From: Craspedostauros australis
Lineage: Eukaryota; Bacillariophyta; Bacillariophyceae; Mastogloiales; Achnanthaceae
Reading direction: 5' to 3'
DNA length: 64,000 nt
Assembly: GCA_026770025.1 (NCBI GenBank)
Contig: JAMXDE010000016.1
Span: forward strand, 682,001-746,000
This document shows, piece by piece, positions 40,133-54,100 of this stretch. The stretch's first letter is position 1. The number at the start of each line of letters is the position of its first letter. A program made the position numbers and the translations under genes. The notes under the pieces are model-generated. The model saw only the letters and a list, made by a program, of their open reading frames with translations. It was not told where the DNA came from and ran no database searches.

Positions 40133-41322
40133 TTTGCAGCATGGAGGTGTGGTACACGTTGTCCAAGGTGATCTGGAGGTTGGAGCCCTCCAGGTGCGCA
40201 AGCGGCACAGGGACGATGCCATCGCCGTCATGGTGTCCTTGGCCGGAAAGCAACTTGTACGATTGGTACGCAAGCATGCGATCAGCATCTGGCTGCGATG
40301 GAATGGTGTTTGGGGATGGGACGTGCGCTTGCTGCTGCGCGACATTCAATGCCGATCCGGCAGCAGACACGTAGAAGAGACGGTCGTTGAAGAAGGCACC
40401 TGGGAAGTTGTCGTGAACGATACGGAGTGCACCGCCGGTTATGTCGACGGATCCCTTGGGGGATGGGATGTGGGGAGACCCGAGAGTGACGATTCCGAGG
40501 ATGCTGTCGATGTCAATCCGCAGATCTTCACCGTTGGTGTCATCCATTCCGTATCCGACAGCGGCTCTGTTTGTTGGAAGGAGGCGAATGATGAATGATG
40601 GATGTGATGATGCATGGATGGGTGGAGAACGCGAGTGTTGATAGTGTGAGTGAAATGAGTGGAGCAGAGCACTGAATCATGCACAGCAGCTGTTGCACAG
40701 GATCAATGCCGCATCAAACTCACCTTGCGAGCCAGCCTCCGGCGGAGTGTCCTACCAGGATGATCTTGGCGGTCGTGCCTTCCTCTTTGGCGAGATTCTG
40801 GATTCTCTTGACTTCCTTCGCCACCCTCTGGAGGTACCATCGGTACGGCCACTTTGTCGCTGGTGCCTTGAAGGTCATGAACTCGACGTCGCACATGCCG
40901 AAAGCGATGGTCTGTGCCCAATCATGTCGCTGGAGTGGCAGGACGTGGATGTGATCCATTGCGTTGGTCATGTCGTCGTTGTGGCTGTTGTTATTGCTGT
41001 TGCTGTTGTCGTTGCCCCACCATCCAGCATCGATGGCTTGCTGTGCGATGTTGGGAACGAGGTCATCGACGTAGTCGCTGGCTGCGGTTGCGAAGCCTGG
41101 GAGAACGAGTACATGCGTTTGCTGCGGGTTGATGCGAGTTGCAGTGACGGCAGGCGGTGGTCCTTGTCGTGTGTGTGTGGTTGATGCGGACGATGCCGAT
41201 GACGCCGTTGATGCCTTTGGTGTCACCCATGCTTGGCACGTCGTGATGGAATTGCACAGACACAGAAGTGTGATGGCGATAAGTGCTGTTTTGTTGTTGT
41301 ACGAGTATTTTCCCATTGTCAT
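39969..41322 (-). CDS. Plastid-type alpha/beta-hydrolase (lipase-like), two exons
   Basis: This is a predicted 398-residue serine hydrolase. Exon 1 is 41322-40724 and exon 2 is 40566-39969. The 157-bp intron starts GTGAG and ends CAG, splitting an arginine codon so that GHSAGGWLAR runs on into AAVGYGMDD. The N-terminus is a signal peptide (NKTALIAITLLCLCNSITTC) ending CQA/WVTP, like the plastid ASAF motif with tryptophan at +1. LVLPGFATAASDY is the oxyanion-side strand. Ser193 in GHSAGG is the nucleophile. Asp in HDGDGIVPV and His in NVYHTSM complete a likely triad. Plastid enzymes with GHSAGGWLAR-type cores often act on lipids, but the substrate is unknown. A run of 14 Gln (CTG repeat at 40089-40130) follows the catalytic histidine. 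Confidence 0.85.
40089..40130 (-). repeat. CAG repeat, 14 units, in coding sequence
   Basis: Fourteen uninterrupted CTG on the plus strand encode a pure 14-glutamine run near the end of the hydrolase. Uninterrupted repeats of this length usually vary between alleles. Confidence 0.9.
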
Positions 41323-44300
41323 TATCTTTGTTGTGTTGTGTTTGTGTGCTTGTGTGTATGTACGTATGGTGTGATGTGCTTCGTGCCTCTGTGATTTGGC
41401 GAAAGGATGAGCAGATGGATTTGTGAGCAGAGAAAAGTGAAGCTGCAGATTTGAGCAGATTGCCCGTGCGACCTGTGGCACGGTGGACCCTCTCGCACCT
41501 TGATTGTCCGACCAGATCTGTCTGCCTGGTTTTTGTCGGCATCTGTGTTGTGATCGTCCCCTTGTGTCGCTGCTGTTTGTGTCTCACGGATGCATGCGAG
41601 TGCGGACTCGCACGAGTGGCCTTCATCTTTCTCCTCCTCTTCAGTGCCGTCGTATGGTTTGCAGCTGAGATTCTCGCTGTCGCAATGCGGCGCATGGACT
41701 GATGCCTCCTTCTTGACACTATCCGACGAGCGTCATGCCTGCGAGTTTGCATGAAGAGCGGATGGATCATTCTGCCTCGGACTGCCACCTCCCAGAAACA
41801 TTAAGTTCTGCCGTTTTTGTCAGCGAGGTCCATGCAGCGCTGATCAGAATACTTGCATGGTGGTGCAGGTGCCTCTGGGGAACCCTTGGACAGTCTGGTC
41901 GGATTGTTCCGAAAGCGAATGTGAATGTGGCGATGCTTGAGATTGCGAGTTTGTACATCCACATGATGCAAAGGAGAGCAAAGCAAAATACCATACCTCC
42001 GAAGGAAAGGAAAATACGAGCAAAGGAATGAGCCAGGGACCTGAGATTTGGTTTGGTCAGGATGGTGGGAAACAGTGAACGTTGTTGTTTGGCTTGGGCT
42101 TGTGGCATCCTTACATACGTCCGCAGTTGCGGTATCGAAGAGGAGGTCTGCCCCAGAACAGCACCAAGAAAACAAAAAGTGGCACCGAGACCTGCTGGTT
42201 GGTGGCGACGCGTACTCTACATGGATTGTGTTGCCAATCCCTAACCAAAGTCGTTCGTTTGTGTTCCTCATGACATTGTTTGGATGGAAATGGTGATACT
42301 GGCTTTTGTGATTGTTCTGGAAGCGCAAGGCCGAACAAGCAACAGTGCTCTGTGCCTCTTGGTGAGACCCGTGATTCATGACATTCTGACTATTTATTGG
42401 CGCCTCTTCCAATCAAGAAGAACGCACGCAATGGCGCCAACACACTATTCCCAACCTTGGGTCGTTTGGAACCAAATGTAATAGTACCCGGCATTCGGAA
42501 CTTCTCCGAGTTGTGTGATATTTCGTTATCAAAGCAGTGTTCACAAACTGTCCCAACAGGTTTGACATCCACACTCACAAATTCGTGGTGCGCGATCGTG
42601 AAACTGTCTGTTGTCCGTCATGCCGTCCATCATGTTGCCTTTCAACTCCCATCCTCATCACGTGCCGCGGCACCACACTCGTCCCAATGTTCTATCACTT
42701 CTTGCCTGCTTTCTGTACTCATCTTGACCGTTCCTCCTCTCCGCCATGGGCGTTCGTGTGCGAGATATGGTACGCATTCGTGGTTACGCCCATCCAATAT
42801 CATCCAACCACAGGAGGACGACAATCACCTGGTCGGATGGACTCTTCGATGGCCGGATGTGCCGATGGACCGGCATCTTGATTGTTCGACGCCATTCTGT
42901 TCACAAGGCGGGTGGATGGGGCATCGACGTAGATGTTCACGATCAAGAAGATGTCCATCTCAATCTCTCAACTCTGAATGGCAACGAGTTGTTTACCTCC
43001 GAATCCTTCGCGTTGCAGCTGAAATCTCTCATCCGCGGCTCTCCACAAAGCTCCTCGCGTGATGCGTTGTCACGGACTAGTCAACAGCACGTCAACAGTA
43101 CGACCCATGTCACCAACATCCTTTGGACCATGAACAGGTTTGCCCATGGTAAGAGTGCCGATGGAGGCAGATGCATCCGTGGTATCGGTGGCATCAACAT
43201 CATCAGTGGCGTTTGGAAATCAATGAACGTTTTCGTCCGGGAATGACATCAATGAGCAAAGGTGGCTCCACTCCGCATCATTCTGGGCCATGGTACCATA
43301 CTCGCGCAATTACGAAGAGAAGTTCTGCATTAATATGACTACCGTGGGCATACAAACAGAAGAAATCGACGATCACAAGCTTCCGAACCACCCGTGATGC
43401 ATCCATGAGAAGGGAGAACAAGAGGCGGGGATGGCATGTGATGAGCTTACGTCAGAATTCGCTCCCTCTTGTGCCGAATTATGAGTGCGTTGATCAGCGT
43501 ATCATGTGCGTGTGCTGAGTATTCGACTGATGCACTGGGCTGATACACTGAAATGATAGATTGCGGTTTCATGTCGTGTTGATCAGTTCCTCTTCCGCGG
43601 CGATTGAGAGAAGTGCGTCAGTGCGGACCTACACTCGCATTTATTGAGATGAACACACAGTTGCGTTTTCAATGTTGGAAGACAGGAACGAAAGAAGAAA
43701 AGATCCGCACACGTCATCACTCGAGGCCAAGGGGCGAACATTGGTTAGTACGTGCGGTCACCAACAACAGGGAGGATTGTGGCACTCTACCATGCAAGTG
43801 TTCGTGTTCGTACGAGGAACGATGGTGCTGTAAATACGCATGAAGTACTCGCGGAGCAGACTAGAGTAGAATAGAATCGAGTGGAGTATTTGGAAACTTG
43901 CAGCATCCTCATCCTCGTCCTGATACTCCAAACAACCGAAGGTGGCGGCTTCGGCTTCAATCTCTCTGCACTGCACATACCAACACTGAGGGGTCATTTC
44001 TCATCATGAGTACTCTCTCTCTCTCTCTCGTTCACAGTTGGGGTAATAAATGTGCGAACCTGTGGTCCAATGGAGCAAAAGCCCAATTGGGAACGAATGT
44101 GCGAGTACAACTGCGTATGTGCAACACATTCGAATGCGATACTACAGAACTTCGGATGCAGCGACGCCAGTTGAGGGTGTGGTGTCGTCACCCGAACACA
44201 TCTATCTCCCTAGCTGACTTCCGAATGGGAGAAGGTCGATAGAAGCTTGCAGAGCACGTACCTACTTGTATCGTGCGCTGATGAGGGTCTTTTCTCAACC

Positions 44301-44567
44301 TTGTATCTTCGGCAGCACTTGGAAGCAGCTTGCGTATCATCTTGAAGCCGCAACATGCCACCAGCCATCGTCCCGGCATACATGGTGGGCACCCCAGCAA
44401 CCGCACACGAGCTCTCATGTTGTCATCGGGGAATTTCCATCAGATTCCATCCTTGTGTCTCAATGCAGGAGTGGTGTTGCCGTGGCACGGATGAAAGCAG
44501 AACTGAGGATCTGCCGTGCGCGTTGTGTCGCTCCACAACTATTCGATTTGGTCGGTACTTGCATGGT
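41323..44567. other. Gene-poor region left of the retrotransposon
   Basis: These 3.2 kb have no gene I can support. Open frames such as 42746-43246 (+) have no recognisable domain. A pure CT repeat is at 44010-44028. It is host sequence between the hydrolase gene promoter and the copia insertion. Confidence 0.4.
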
Positions 44568-44572
44568 ACTTG
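44568..44572. repeat. Target-site duplication, left (ACTTG)
   Basis: ACTTG directly precedes the 5' LTR and is repeated at 56402-56406 directly after the 3' LTR. A 5-bp duplication is normal for copia integrases. Confidence 0.9.
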
Positions 44573-45100
44573 TAATAGAGCTAAACTAGTAACCACCTTA
44601 GCGAGAGAGACTACGAATCATCCGACTCGTCAGCATTCCAGTAGATCGAACGGACACTTCGCCGAACCCCACGTTTGGAGACAGATCCAGAACCTTGAAG
44701 CGGATCTTCGGAATTCGTGCCAAGGAACCAATGGGGTTCCGATAACCAAGTTTCTGACACCCGCCATTGCCAAAACGCCGACGCACGGAACCAAAGCCAC
44801 AACAACGGGCATCATCGCCCATTGTCTCTCACAGAACTCAGACAACGGATCTTGACCCACAGTACTCGGGCTACACAACCCTCACGCATTGTCAAACAGG
44901 ACACCACAGGAGATTCCCCTCGAAGAGAAGAACCATAGCACTAATCTCATAATCCGCACGTTTCTTCACCATCTACCAGTATTCTAAATTGACTACTTGT
45001 GGAACAGAAGACTCTCGTCTGGATCGCTTGCCAGTCAAGCCTCTGCCTACAGCTAAAGAACAGCCAACAAGACAACAGCCATTACGTTTGGGCTCTATTA
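44573..45100 (+). repeat. 5' LTR
   Basis: 528 bp, from TAATAGAGC to GCTCTATTA, a perfect 9-bp terminal inverted repeat. The ends are TA..TA rather than the usual TG..CA. It should contain the element's promoter. No TATA box is obvious. It differs from the 3' LTR at four transitions. Confidence 0.95.
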
Positions 45101-45145
45101 GATTAACAGTCGCAAAAGATTGTCAAGCTCTTAGACCTCTGCAAG
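45101..45145 (+). promoter_or_regulatory. Leader with expected primer-binding site
   Basis: Only 45 bases separate the LTR from the first ATG. The sequence directly after the LTR (GATTAACAGTCGC) does not match the initiator-tRNA complement TGGTATCAGAGC used by many copia elements. The primer is therefore another tRNA, an internal tRNA fragment, or not tRNA. Confidence 0.4.
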
Positions 45146-48100
45146 ATGACCGTCACCAACCGCCTCCAACTCTCCAACCGGCCACCTCCCAAGAGGAGCC
45201 CAGGAGACAGGACCGAAGCCTTCGAGACCCTTCCCGCGGACCCGAAGGACCCAAGCCTCTCTGCCATCCTTGATGGCACGCCAGGCTATCCAACGGCCGG
45301 GCCATCTTCGCTCTCCTTCACAGAGATCGGAGTCGACTTCATCGAGGTCACCTTCCGACACCCCATCATCGTGGATGCATGGAACCGAAAGGAAAGAACC
45401 AACGAAACCGAAGTCGTACGCCACGTCCACAAGACTACCTGGGACGCGTTCACGGAACTTAAACAGGAGTTTCGGATCAGCATCGAAACCGCCATGATCT
45501 TTGACCTCTTTCCAGCCAAGACCCTCGCAGAAGAGAAGACCATCTCCCAACTGCTGATCACCATCCATGAAGAAGCCACCAACATGAACCCGGCATTAAT
45601 CATGTTCAACCTCAAGCACCCGGACGACGTTGCAAGGAACTACGAAACAGGACTCCTCATCTACCACATCGGAGAATGGGTCAGATCCATCGAAGTGGAG
45701 GAGGAATCCACTCTCGAATCCACCCTTGACGCGATGTTCACCGACACAGACACCACCGCCAAAGCCATGGCAGACTTCTGCCGTTCCGAACGATGCGGCA
45801 AACGCCATCACAACCAAGCCTGGTTGAATGCCATCGGAGAACATAAGAAGGCACTCTCCAACGCATCCGCAACAAGCATCTCATCTGGGTCAGAAGCATC
45901 TACCCATAGAACCGGACGCGACAACGACAGCCACCCAGGAGGAACCCCATCTGGGCTCTCCCTCATGCTTGGTGGGAATACACCACACCGTACCCCACCC
46001 AACTTCCAGAACGAAACCCAGCTCTCCAGCATCGCCAAGCAAGGATCACAAAACACGTCACCAGTGATCATCGACACCCGTGGCACCACTCCGCCCAACG
46101 AAGATACCGAACCAGGCACCGACTACGACCAACACCCTGGTAACGACGATACCGTAGACGTACCCGACAACCGCGGCCCCACGGGACGGAACCGACTCTT
46201 CCCCAACGTAGACCCCGCGACGATCGGCGATTACAACCGCAACCCCACCGGCGCCAAGGTAGTAACCTTCGCCCCCGAAACGACCGCCGGAGGCCCAGGA
46301 GGTACCAACCCACCCCGAATGAACTACCCAGAGAACGACGGAAACCGCCCACCCTACGATCGGAACCCGCATCCCTACCACGGTACCGCGGATACACCAG
46401 CCTCACATGGCGTGAGCAACTATCGAGGCAACAACGGGCACGAACCCGTGAACCGAAACCCTGCCAGCAACCCACCCGCGAACCATGGGACAAGCCGTCC
46501 GCATCGTGACAACCATGGACCTCCAATTAACCATGGACACCACGGCGGCAACCCGTATGGGCATCCCCCTAACATGGGAAACCAATTCCCTCATGGCCCA
46601 CCGCTCCCGATGTACCACGGAACCCACCCAGGAGGATTCCCGCCCATTGGAATCCCTATCCCCATGGGCCATTTTCCCCATGGAGCCGGAGTTTTTCCAA
46701 TGCCGCAAGGAGCCTTCACCCCTGTCGGACCTCCTCACCCCAGGTATCCATCACGACCACCCGCGTATGGGTACCGCCCAACCGAACCCAACGGAGGTTT
46801 CGGAAGACATGACCCTTGCAACATGGGCCCGAACACCCCACACGGGCAACACGAACCCGCATATGCACCCCATCGAGGACCCACCCGAAGCGAACCACCG
46901 GTCGCCCAGGCCAAGCTAACGAAGCGACGCCCCATCCCTGACTCTGTCAAATTCATGAGTGATGCGGCATCCTTCCAAGTGGTGAAACACCAAATCCATG
47001 CCCACCTCCTTGGAAACGACATGGCGTACCTGATCAACGACCAGTTCCGGCACCGATACCACTCCCAAGGGATCCACGCGATCAAGGACCACATTGACCC
47101 GGTGACTGGGGTGCCAACAACCACATCACCAGAACAGGTCGCGAGCGACGTCAGGACCCTATTCGCGGGACTATATTCCGTCTTCGCCGGCGGCCCAGCA
47201 CATGGACTCGCCACCAGAGGACTCCTCACCGAGGACGGTATCCTATTCTGGAATGAACTCCTCAATACCTACGATAACGACTGGATCCGAGGAATGGAGG
47301 TCGACTCTCTGATGAAGAGGGTACACGACTTCAACCCCAGCAGACAGGACCTGGGATCCTACGTGAAGGAAATCCAGGATATATTCGCGAACGTGAATTT
47401 CCTGGCGACCAATCCGGATCAACAAGTCTCCGACGCGCAACAACGCCGCACGCTCCTTAACCACCTCATCGGTTGCGACGACATCAACGTTCGCACCATG
47501 GTCCGGAGTATCGAGCGAAGCCCGGACATGCAGTCGATGGGAGCCACCTGCATGTACCTCATCTCCGAGTCCGCCAGGGACAATGCGGTAGCCAACAACC
47601 AGCAGGGAACAAGGTCCGGCAAACGCAGGATCTTCAAGGCAACCGCCGAAACCAACCAAGATCAAGGTGAATCCAACACTGAGATGGTCATCAATGCCAT
47701 TTCGAAGAAACTACAGGAGGATCCCACCTTCATCTCACAAGAAGTATTCGATGGACTACCCGAGAAGGTCCGTCGAGTGATCATGAAACTCCGCAGTTCC
47801 CTCCGCTGGGCCCGCCGCAATAACGACCGGAACGGATCCGGATTCACCCGCGTCGAGGGCAAGAAGGAGCAGGAAGAACCCCAACCACCTGCCAGCGTGA
47901 AGCCCCCAGAGAAAGGGGAGGAAACCAAGCCACACAAGCAGTATGGAGGTGTCACCCACGCGAACCTGGCCAGGTACACCGCAGGATCCACCGAGGGATC
48001 TGATTCCCAGGACGGGAATGGATCGGACCTATCCTCGATTGACGCTTCGGAGCTTGCCAAGTTCCTAGTCGATTATGGAGGACACGAGGAGAACGGCAAC

Positions 48101-51100
48101 GACCGACTCGTGAAAATGATCACGATGAGTGACTCATCCGACGCCCCAAGCCCTATCGATCCACCAGAATCCAAACAACGCCAATCAGTACCCGAACAGC
48201 TGATCAACCTGGCGACCTTCTCCCCGCAAACATACGCGGTATGTGACGGAGGCGCACAATGCTGCGTTATCGGGAACAAGGACCGGGTCTGGAAGATTGA
48301 CTACATCTACCCGCACCGGACGTACAACATCGTCGGTGCCGTGGCCAGCACGATGAGGAAGAACAACCTCGCGGTGGTAGACGCAAGTATCAAGGCCAGG
48401 ACCAGAGAAGGCAACGAAGTGATCCTCCGGATCTACGAAGCAGCTCTGAACGTCGACAGTCGGGTGACGCTGCTCTCCGACCACCAAATTCGAGCCAGTG
48501 GAGCCGTCCTCGATACGGTTTCGTCGGAACACCGGGCATCGTTCTCGACACCAGGCACAGGCCGACAATGCCTGATGCCTGACGAAGACACGACGATCAA
48601 CTTGGAGATGCGAGACGCGCTGATGACGTTCAACGTTTTTCCCATCATGGAGGACGATGAGGATCTGCCCACCTATGACATCACCCCAAAGCAAGGATGG
48701 AACCCTTCAGATCACCAAGGAGGACACATATGCAACGTGCCCATGGGTTGCTACCTTACCAGGGACCCAATTGGAGGAGACAAGGTTGTCGACTGGGATG
48801 ACCAACATGATGCACCGTATGACGCTGGAGCAATGGACCCAAGCGCCCACAACGTATCGAAGGATCCCACGGAACCCAAGACACACCAGGCCATAGACGG
48901 TATCCCGGATGATCCCATGAAAGGACGAGAACCCATGGACCCCAACGCCCATCACCCAGATGAGCACGCCACAGGAGATTCCAACCGGGTACACGAGAAG
49001 TACCCCAAGGTGGACGCATTCCTTGACACTCTAAGCCTCGAGGAACTCATCGGAATGACACACGCGATTGACACGGTAACATTCGCGCAATCGGCCACCG
49101 ACACGGCCATCTCGATCCAAGGCACCCTTTTCGACATGGTGGACAACCTCTCCGCGGGAGACATCGACCACCTATACAGGGAGCTGGGCATCGATCGCGA
49201 AGCCAACGCGGTAGGAACGAACCAAAAGGGATACACCGAGTCGACCAACGTACCATCGACAAAGGTATCAGATCCGGATGACGAGGCAGACAGCGTCATC
49301 TCATCCTTACACTCGGTAGGATCTGAACCGGCGTTCCAGAGAAATCGGGAAACATTTCGCATCCCCAACGAAATCGGCGTGACCAAGGCAACGCGCGCTG
49401 ACACCCTCCGAGGAGACCCGCGAAGCGTACCTGAATACCACGGGCACACCAAATGCGAGAACCCCGTCGGGATCGATGATCCGGGAAAGGACAATCCCAT
49501 GGACACCATGGACCGACACCCTGCGGAAGCTATGACCGAGTACAGCCACCAAGGGTTCCCGTTCCGAGCTAAATGGAAGTCCATCGACCTCCACAAGATC
49601 CGACCGTACCTCGGGTACCTGCCCACGCACGTGATCAAACAGACCCTTGCCAGAACCACACAACTCATGCGGGCAGTGATCACTTACCCTATGCGAAGGC
49701 ACAAGAAGTCCAGATTCGAGTGGATGCGACGACAACGAATCCGGGAGATCGTGGCTACGGACACCATATTCTCCAACGTCAAGTCCTTTGGAGACGGATA
49801 CTCCATGGCGCAAATCTTCTACGGGACATCCTCCCACATGATCAACGCATATGGTCTGAAGAAGAAAGAAGGTGTTTTCGTCGCCTTCCAGGATTTCATC
49901 AGGACAGAGGGTGCACCATGGGCCTTCCACAGCGACAACGCGAAGGAACAGACCGGAGAGAAGGTCCTCAAGCTTCTTAGGGACCTCCACATCAAATCGA
50001 GGCTGACAGAACCGCACAACCAGCAACAGAACCCGGCCGAGCACAACGCCATCCTGTACATGAAGCGATGTGTCACGACACTCATTGACCGGACAGGGGC
50101 ACCACCAAAAGCATGGTTCCACGCTTTCCGATACATGTGCTACGTGCACAACCATACATCAGACCCGTCCCTACGATACGCAATCCCATACACCGTACGA
50201 CACGGGGAAACCGTCGACATCTCTGCGCTCTTGACCTTCCAATTCTACGAGAAGATCTTGTACCATGACCCCAACGCTACCTTCCCGAACTCGAAAGAGA
50301 AGTCAGGATACTGGCTCGGCGTGGCAGAGTCCCATGGGGATTTCCTCACCTACCACGTGCTGGATGACGAATCCCGACGTGTACTGGTACGAAGCGTGGT
50401 CCGCCCCTTCAGGAAGGGTATAAACAACAACAGGCGTGTCACCTTCGACCAAGACATGGATCCCGAGACAGATAACCCCAGCACACGGACCCCGCTGGAA
50501 CTGTCCGGTACCCCACAAGGATGGAAGACCAAGATCCCACCGAAAGGAGGGTATGCAGCGACGGCCAAGACGACGCACCCACGGGCATGGGAGAACAAGA
50601 CCAACAAACCGACGCGACCCACCGGGATCCCCAATTCAGGGGAGGCACGGAACACAGGACCTGTCACCCGATCCCAAACGCTGACCAAACGGACAGCGAA
50701 GGCACCCACGACGGGTGACACCAAGAAGGACAAACCGCGAACGAACCGCGATACGCCAGACAGGGGAGACTCTGACCCAGGGTCTTCGTACCTTCCGTGT
50801 TCGTCGGGACCACCATCATACCAACGCATGGATGACGGCCCCGAAGAAAGGGGAGGGAATAAGAGGACCAAGCAAAACAAACGATCTGTTTTGACAACAG
50901 GTACCAGGAAAGGCATCCCATGGAAGAACATCGTCCATGGAACGATCAGATCCATAATCCAGACCATCGCAGCGGATCCAGTCACGACAGGCGTGAACAC
51001 CGCGCCACCGCAAAGGGTACCCACCCTAACAAACCATCCAGGGAGCCCGAGACAGAACCCACCAGGGTGCAACACGAACATCCCATGGGACACGACATCC

Positions 51101-54100
51101 ATCTCCTTTGCCTGCAACCTGACGGCAACAGAAGTCAACCAACTCGCATACCTGGCCCAATGTGACCAGTACACCGAAAGAGACAACTTCATCCTCGATG
51201 GAAGGAACCTCAACTGGAAGGCAAAGGGAATCACTCGTCACCACCACGAGACACGAGAGGACGGAACCACTGAAGCAATCCTAGAGATCCTATGGATGAA
51301 CGGAATGCGATCATGGTGCAGGATGGGAGACCTAAGAGCCCAACAGCCGGACATCATCATCGAATACACCGAACAGAACCGCCTACAGGACCAGAAAGGA
51401 TTCGAATGGGTGGAACTCCACAGAGCAAGGAACCAGCACATGCGAACAATGCTAGCCACCAAACTGGCGAACCACCGCCCAGGAAACAAGTACAAGTTCG
51501 GCACCCTGGTACCCAATAGCCTGAAACACGCCATGGCTATCGACAGGCTCAACGGAAACGGACTCTGGAGCGAAGCTATCAACAAGGAACTGGACCAGAT
51601 CAAACGGTTGGGAACCTTCAGACAACCAAGACCGAACGAAGCACTCGATGGGTACACCAAGATCCCATACCACATCGTCTACGACGTGAAGTTCGACCTA
51701 CGTCGAAAGGCAAGATTGGTGGCAAACGGGAACAAGACATCCCCACCAACCGAAGACGTATACTCAGGGGTGGTAGCATCAGACACCATCCGAATCGCCT
51801 TCGCCATCGCAGCAGCCAACGGACTGAGAGCATACGCCGGCGACGTAGGGAACGCGTTCCTATACGCCGACACCCTCGAGAAATGCTACATCCGAGCAGG
51901 CCCTGAATTTGGTAACCTCGAAGGAAAACCCCTCATCATCCAAAAGGGACTCTACGGCCTGAGGACATCAAGTGCGAGGTTTCACGAACACTTCGCGGAC
52001 ACCCTCCGAACCATGGGATTCCTACCCTCCAAGGCCGACAATGACATCTACACCCGAGAAGCCGACGACCACTACGAGATGATCACTACATACGTGGATG
52101 ACGTACTGATCTTCAGTAAGGACCCCATCCCAATCATCGACGACCTCAAGAAACGGTACACCATGAAACAATGCGGTGACCCAGAGTACTACCTTGGCGG
52201 GAACATCGTCGACCTTCCCAAGAACTGGAAGGACAGGGGAGTCAACATCGGACTCTCAGCCCAGACATATATCGGAAACGTCATCAAACGAGTGGAGCAA
52301 CTAGTAGGGAAGACAATCCCGAAGGCATCCACCCCCATGGTAGAGGCCTGCCACCCAGAAAGCGACACCTCGGACTTCACAAGCGCTGAAGACGCCAGGA
52401 CCTACCAATCGATACTGGGTTGCCTCAATTGGGTCGTGACCCTCGGGAGGCTGGACATCCAATACGCCACGACGACGATGGCACGGTTCGCCATGGCACC
52501 AAGGGAAGGACACCTTTTTACCATCCAACGTATCATTGGATACCTCAAAGGTCGAGAAAGGGGAGCCATCCTCTGCGACCCCAACCCAGTGGACCACACG
52601 AACATCGACACCACCCTCTCAAGCCATTGGAGAGAATTCTACCCTACCGCATCAGAGGTCACCCCCGTATCAGTACCAACACCAAAAGGGAAACCGGTCC
52701 AAATCACGTGCTACGTGGACGCCGACCATGGCCATGACCAGGTCACACGGAAATCAATGACGGGCGTGGTTCTACTGATCAACAACACCATCGTCAAAAC
52801 CATCTGCAAGCGACAGAACACAGTGGAGACATCAACCTACGGATCCGAATTGGTAGCCGCCAGGATAGCTACCGAGGCGGTCACAGGCCTGCGCTACATG
52901 CTGAGAGACCTCGGAGTCCCCATCGACGGACCCGCAATCATGCTCGGAGACAACAAAGCGGTGGTACTCAATACTACGGTTCCATCCTCAACGCTGAAGA
53001 AGAAACACTGCTCATTGGCCTTTCACCAAATCCGGGAATGCATCGCCGCTGGAATCATCGTTTTCGCCCACATTGCGTCAGTTGACAACATCGCCGACAT
53101 ACTCACCAAGCCTCTTTCCAAAACACCATTCCATCACATCACGTCGAGAACGATATTCTGGAACTCAATCCATGAGTCCGGATACCACAGCGAAACCATA
53201 TCACAAGCCATAACAAAGAGCAGGACGACCAGAGCAGACGATGATCCCGATATAATGGCCACGGAAACGCAAGAACCATCACCACCGAAGGAAGAACACA
53301 CTATGAGCGTGAACATGGCGAGGTATCAACAGACCTCCATGAAGTACAGTCCGACATCAAAAACCCTTCGGCTAACCAGAACCCAACGAGAACCGAACCC
53401 CCTCGAAACGGCACAAAGGAAATCACCCAGAACCATCAAGCGCACCAAGAGCACGCCGGCCTCGCCCAACCGCCAACAGACGCGAAATTTCAGTGTCGTA
53501 TACGACATGACCGACAACCGTACCACGAATCAGAACCACGAGCCAACCGGCGCGCCAACCGACAAATTCTTGATCCGGCGTGGCGACACACCACCATCAG
53601 CCCTCACCGACGAATTCAGTACATTCTCGAGTATCAACCCCTCATGTGGAAGCGACGTCCTCTACTACCCAAGAGACATGCTGGAGACAGGGCCCATCAT
53701 GCCAAGGAACCAATCACACGTCGCCACAGCGACCAAGTTCCGGAAACCGCCACCTGGAGTCACCATGCCAGCCATCGAAGAAGGTAACTGTGAAACTTCC
53801 TTCCACACGGGCCTGACACCTCGGGTTTTCGTCACACCTGAGCACGAAACGTACAGGTGTGACATGTTGATTGCTGACCTCCAAGAAGACCTGGCACGAA
53901 ACGCAACCGCACCCTCTATCGCATTCCGCGACATGAACATGCTCTCACCACAAAAACGGAGCCGCCACAACCAGGACCCCGGATACAACCTCTCCCCATT
54001 CCAGACGAGGACACGCAAGATGACATTCCCAAAGTACACCCCGTTCTACGATGACATTCAATGCCCCGTCCCCGGATCCAGGGTGCTATATCCCGCAGGA

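Noticed and set aside
42746-43246. 166-codon plus-strand frame in the region before the copia element
   Set aside because: No family resemblance, no supporting splice sites or neighbours. Treated as chance.
44573-45100. Open frames inside the LTRs (for example 44598-44878 minus strand, repeated in the 3' LTR)
   Set aside because: They occur identically in both LTRs simply because the LTRs are copies. The solo LTR carries the matching frames only in altered form.
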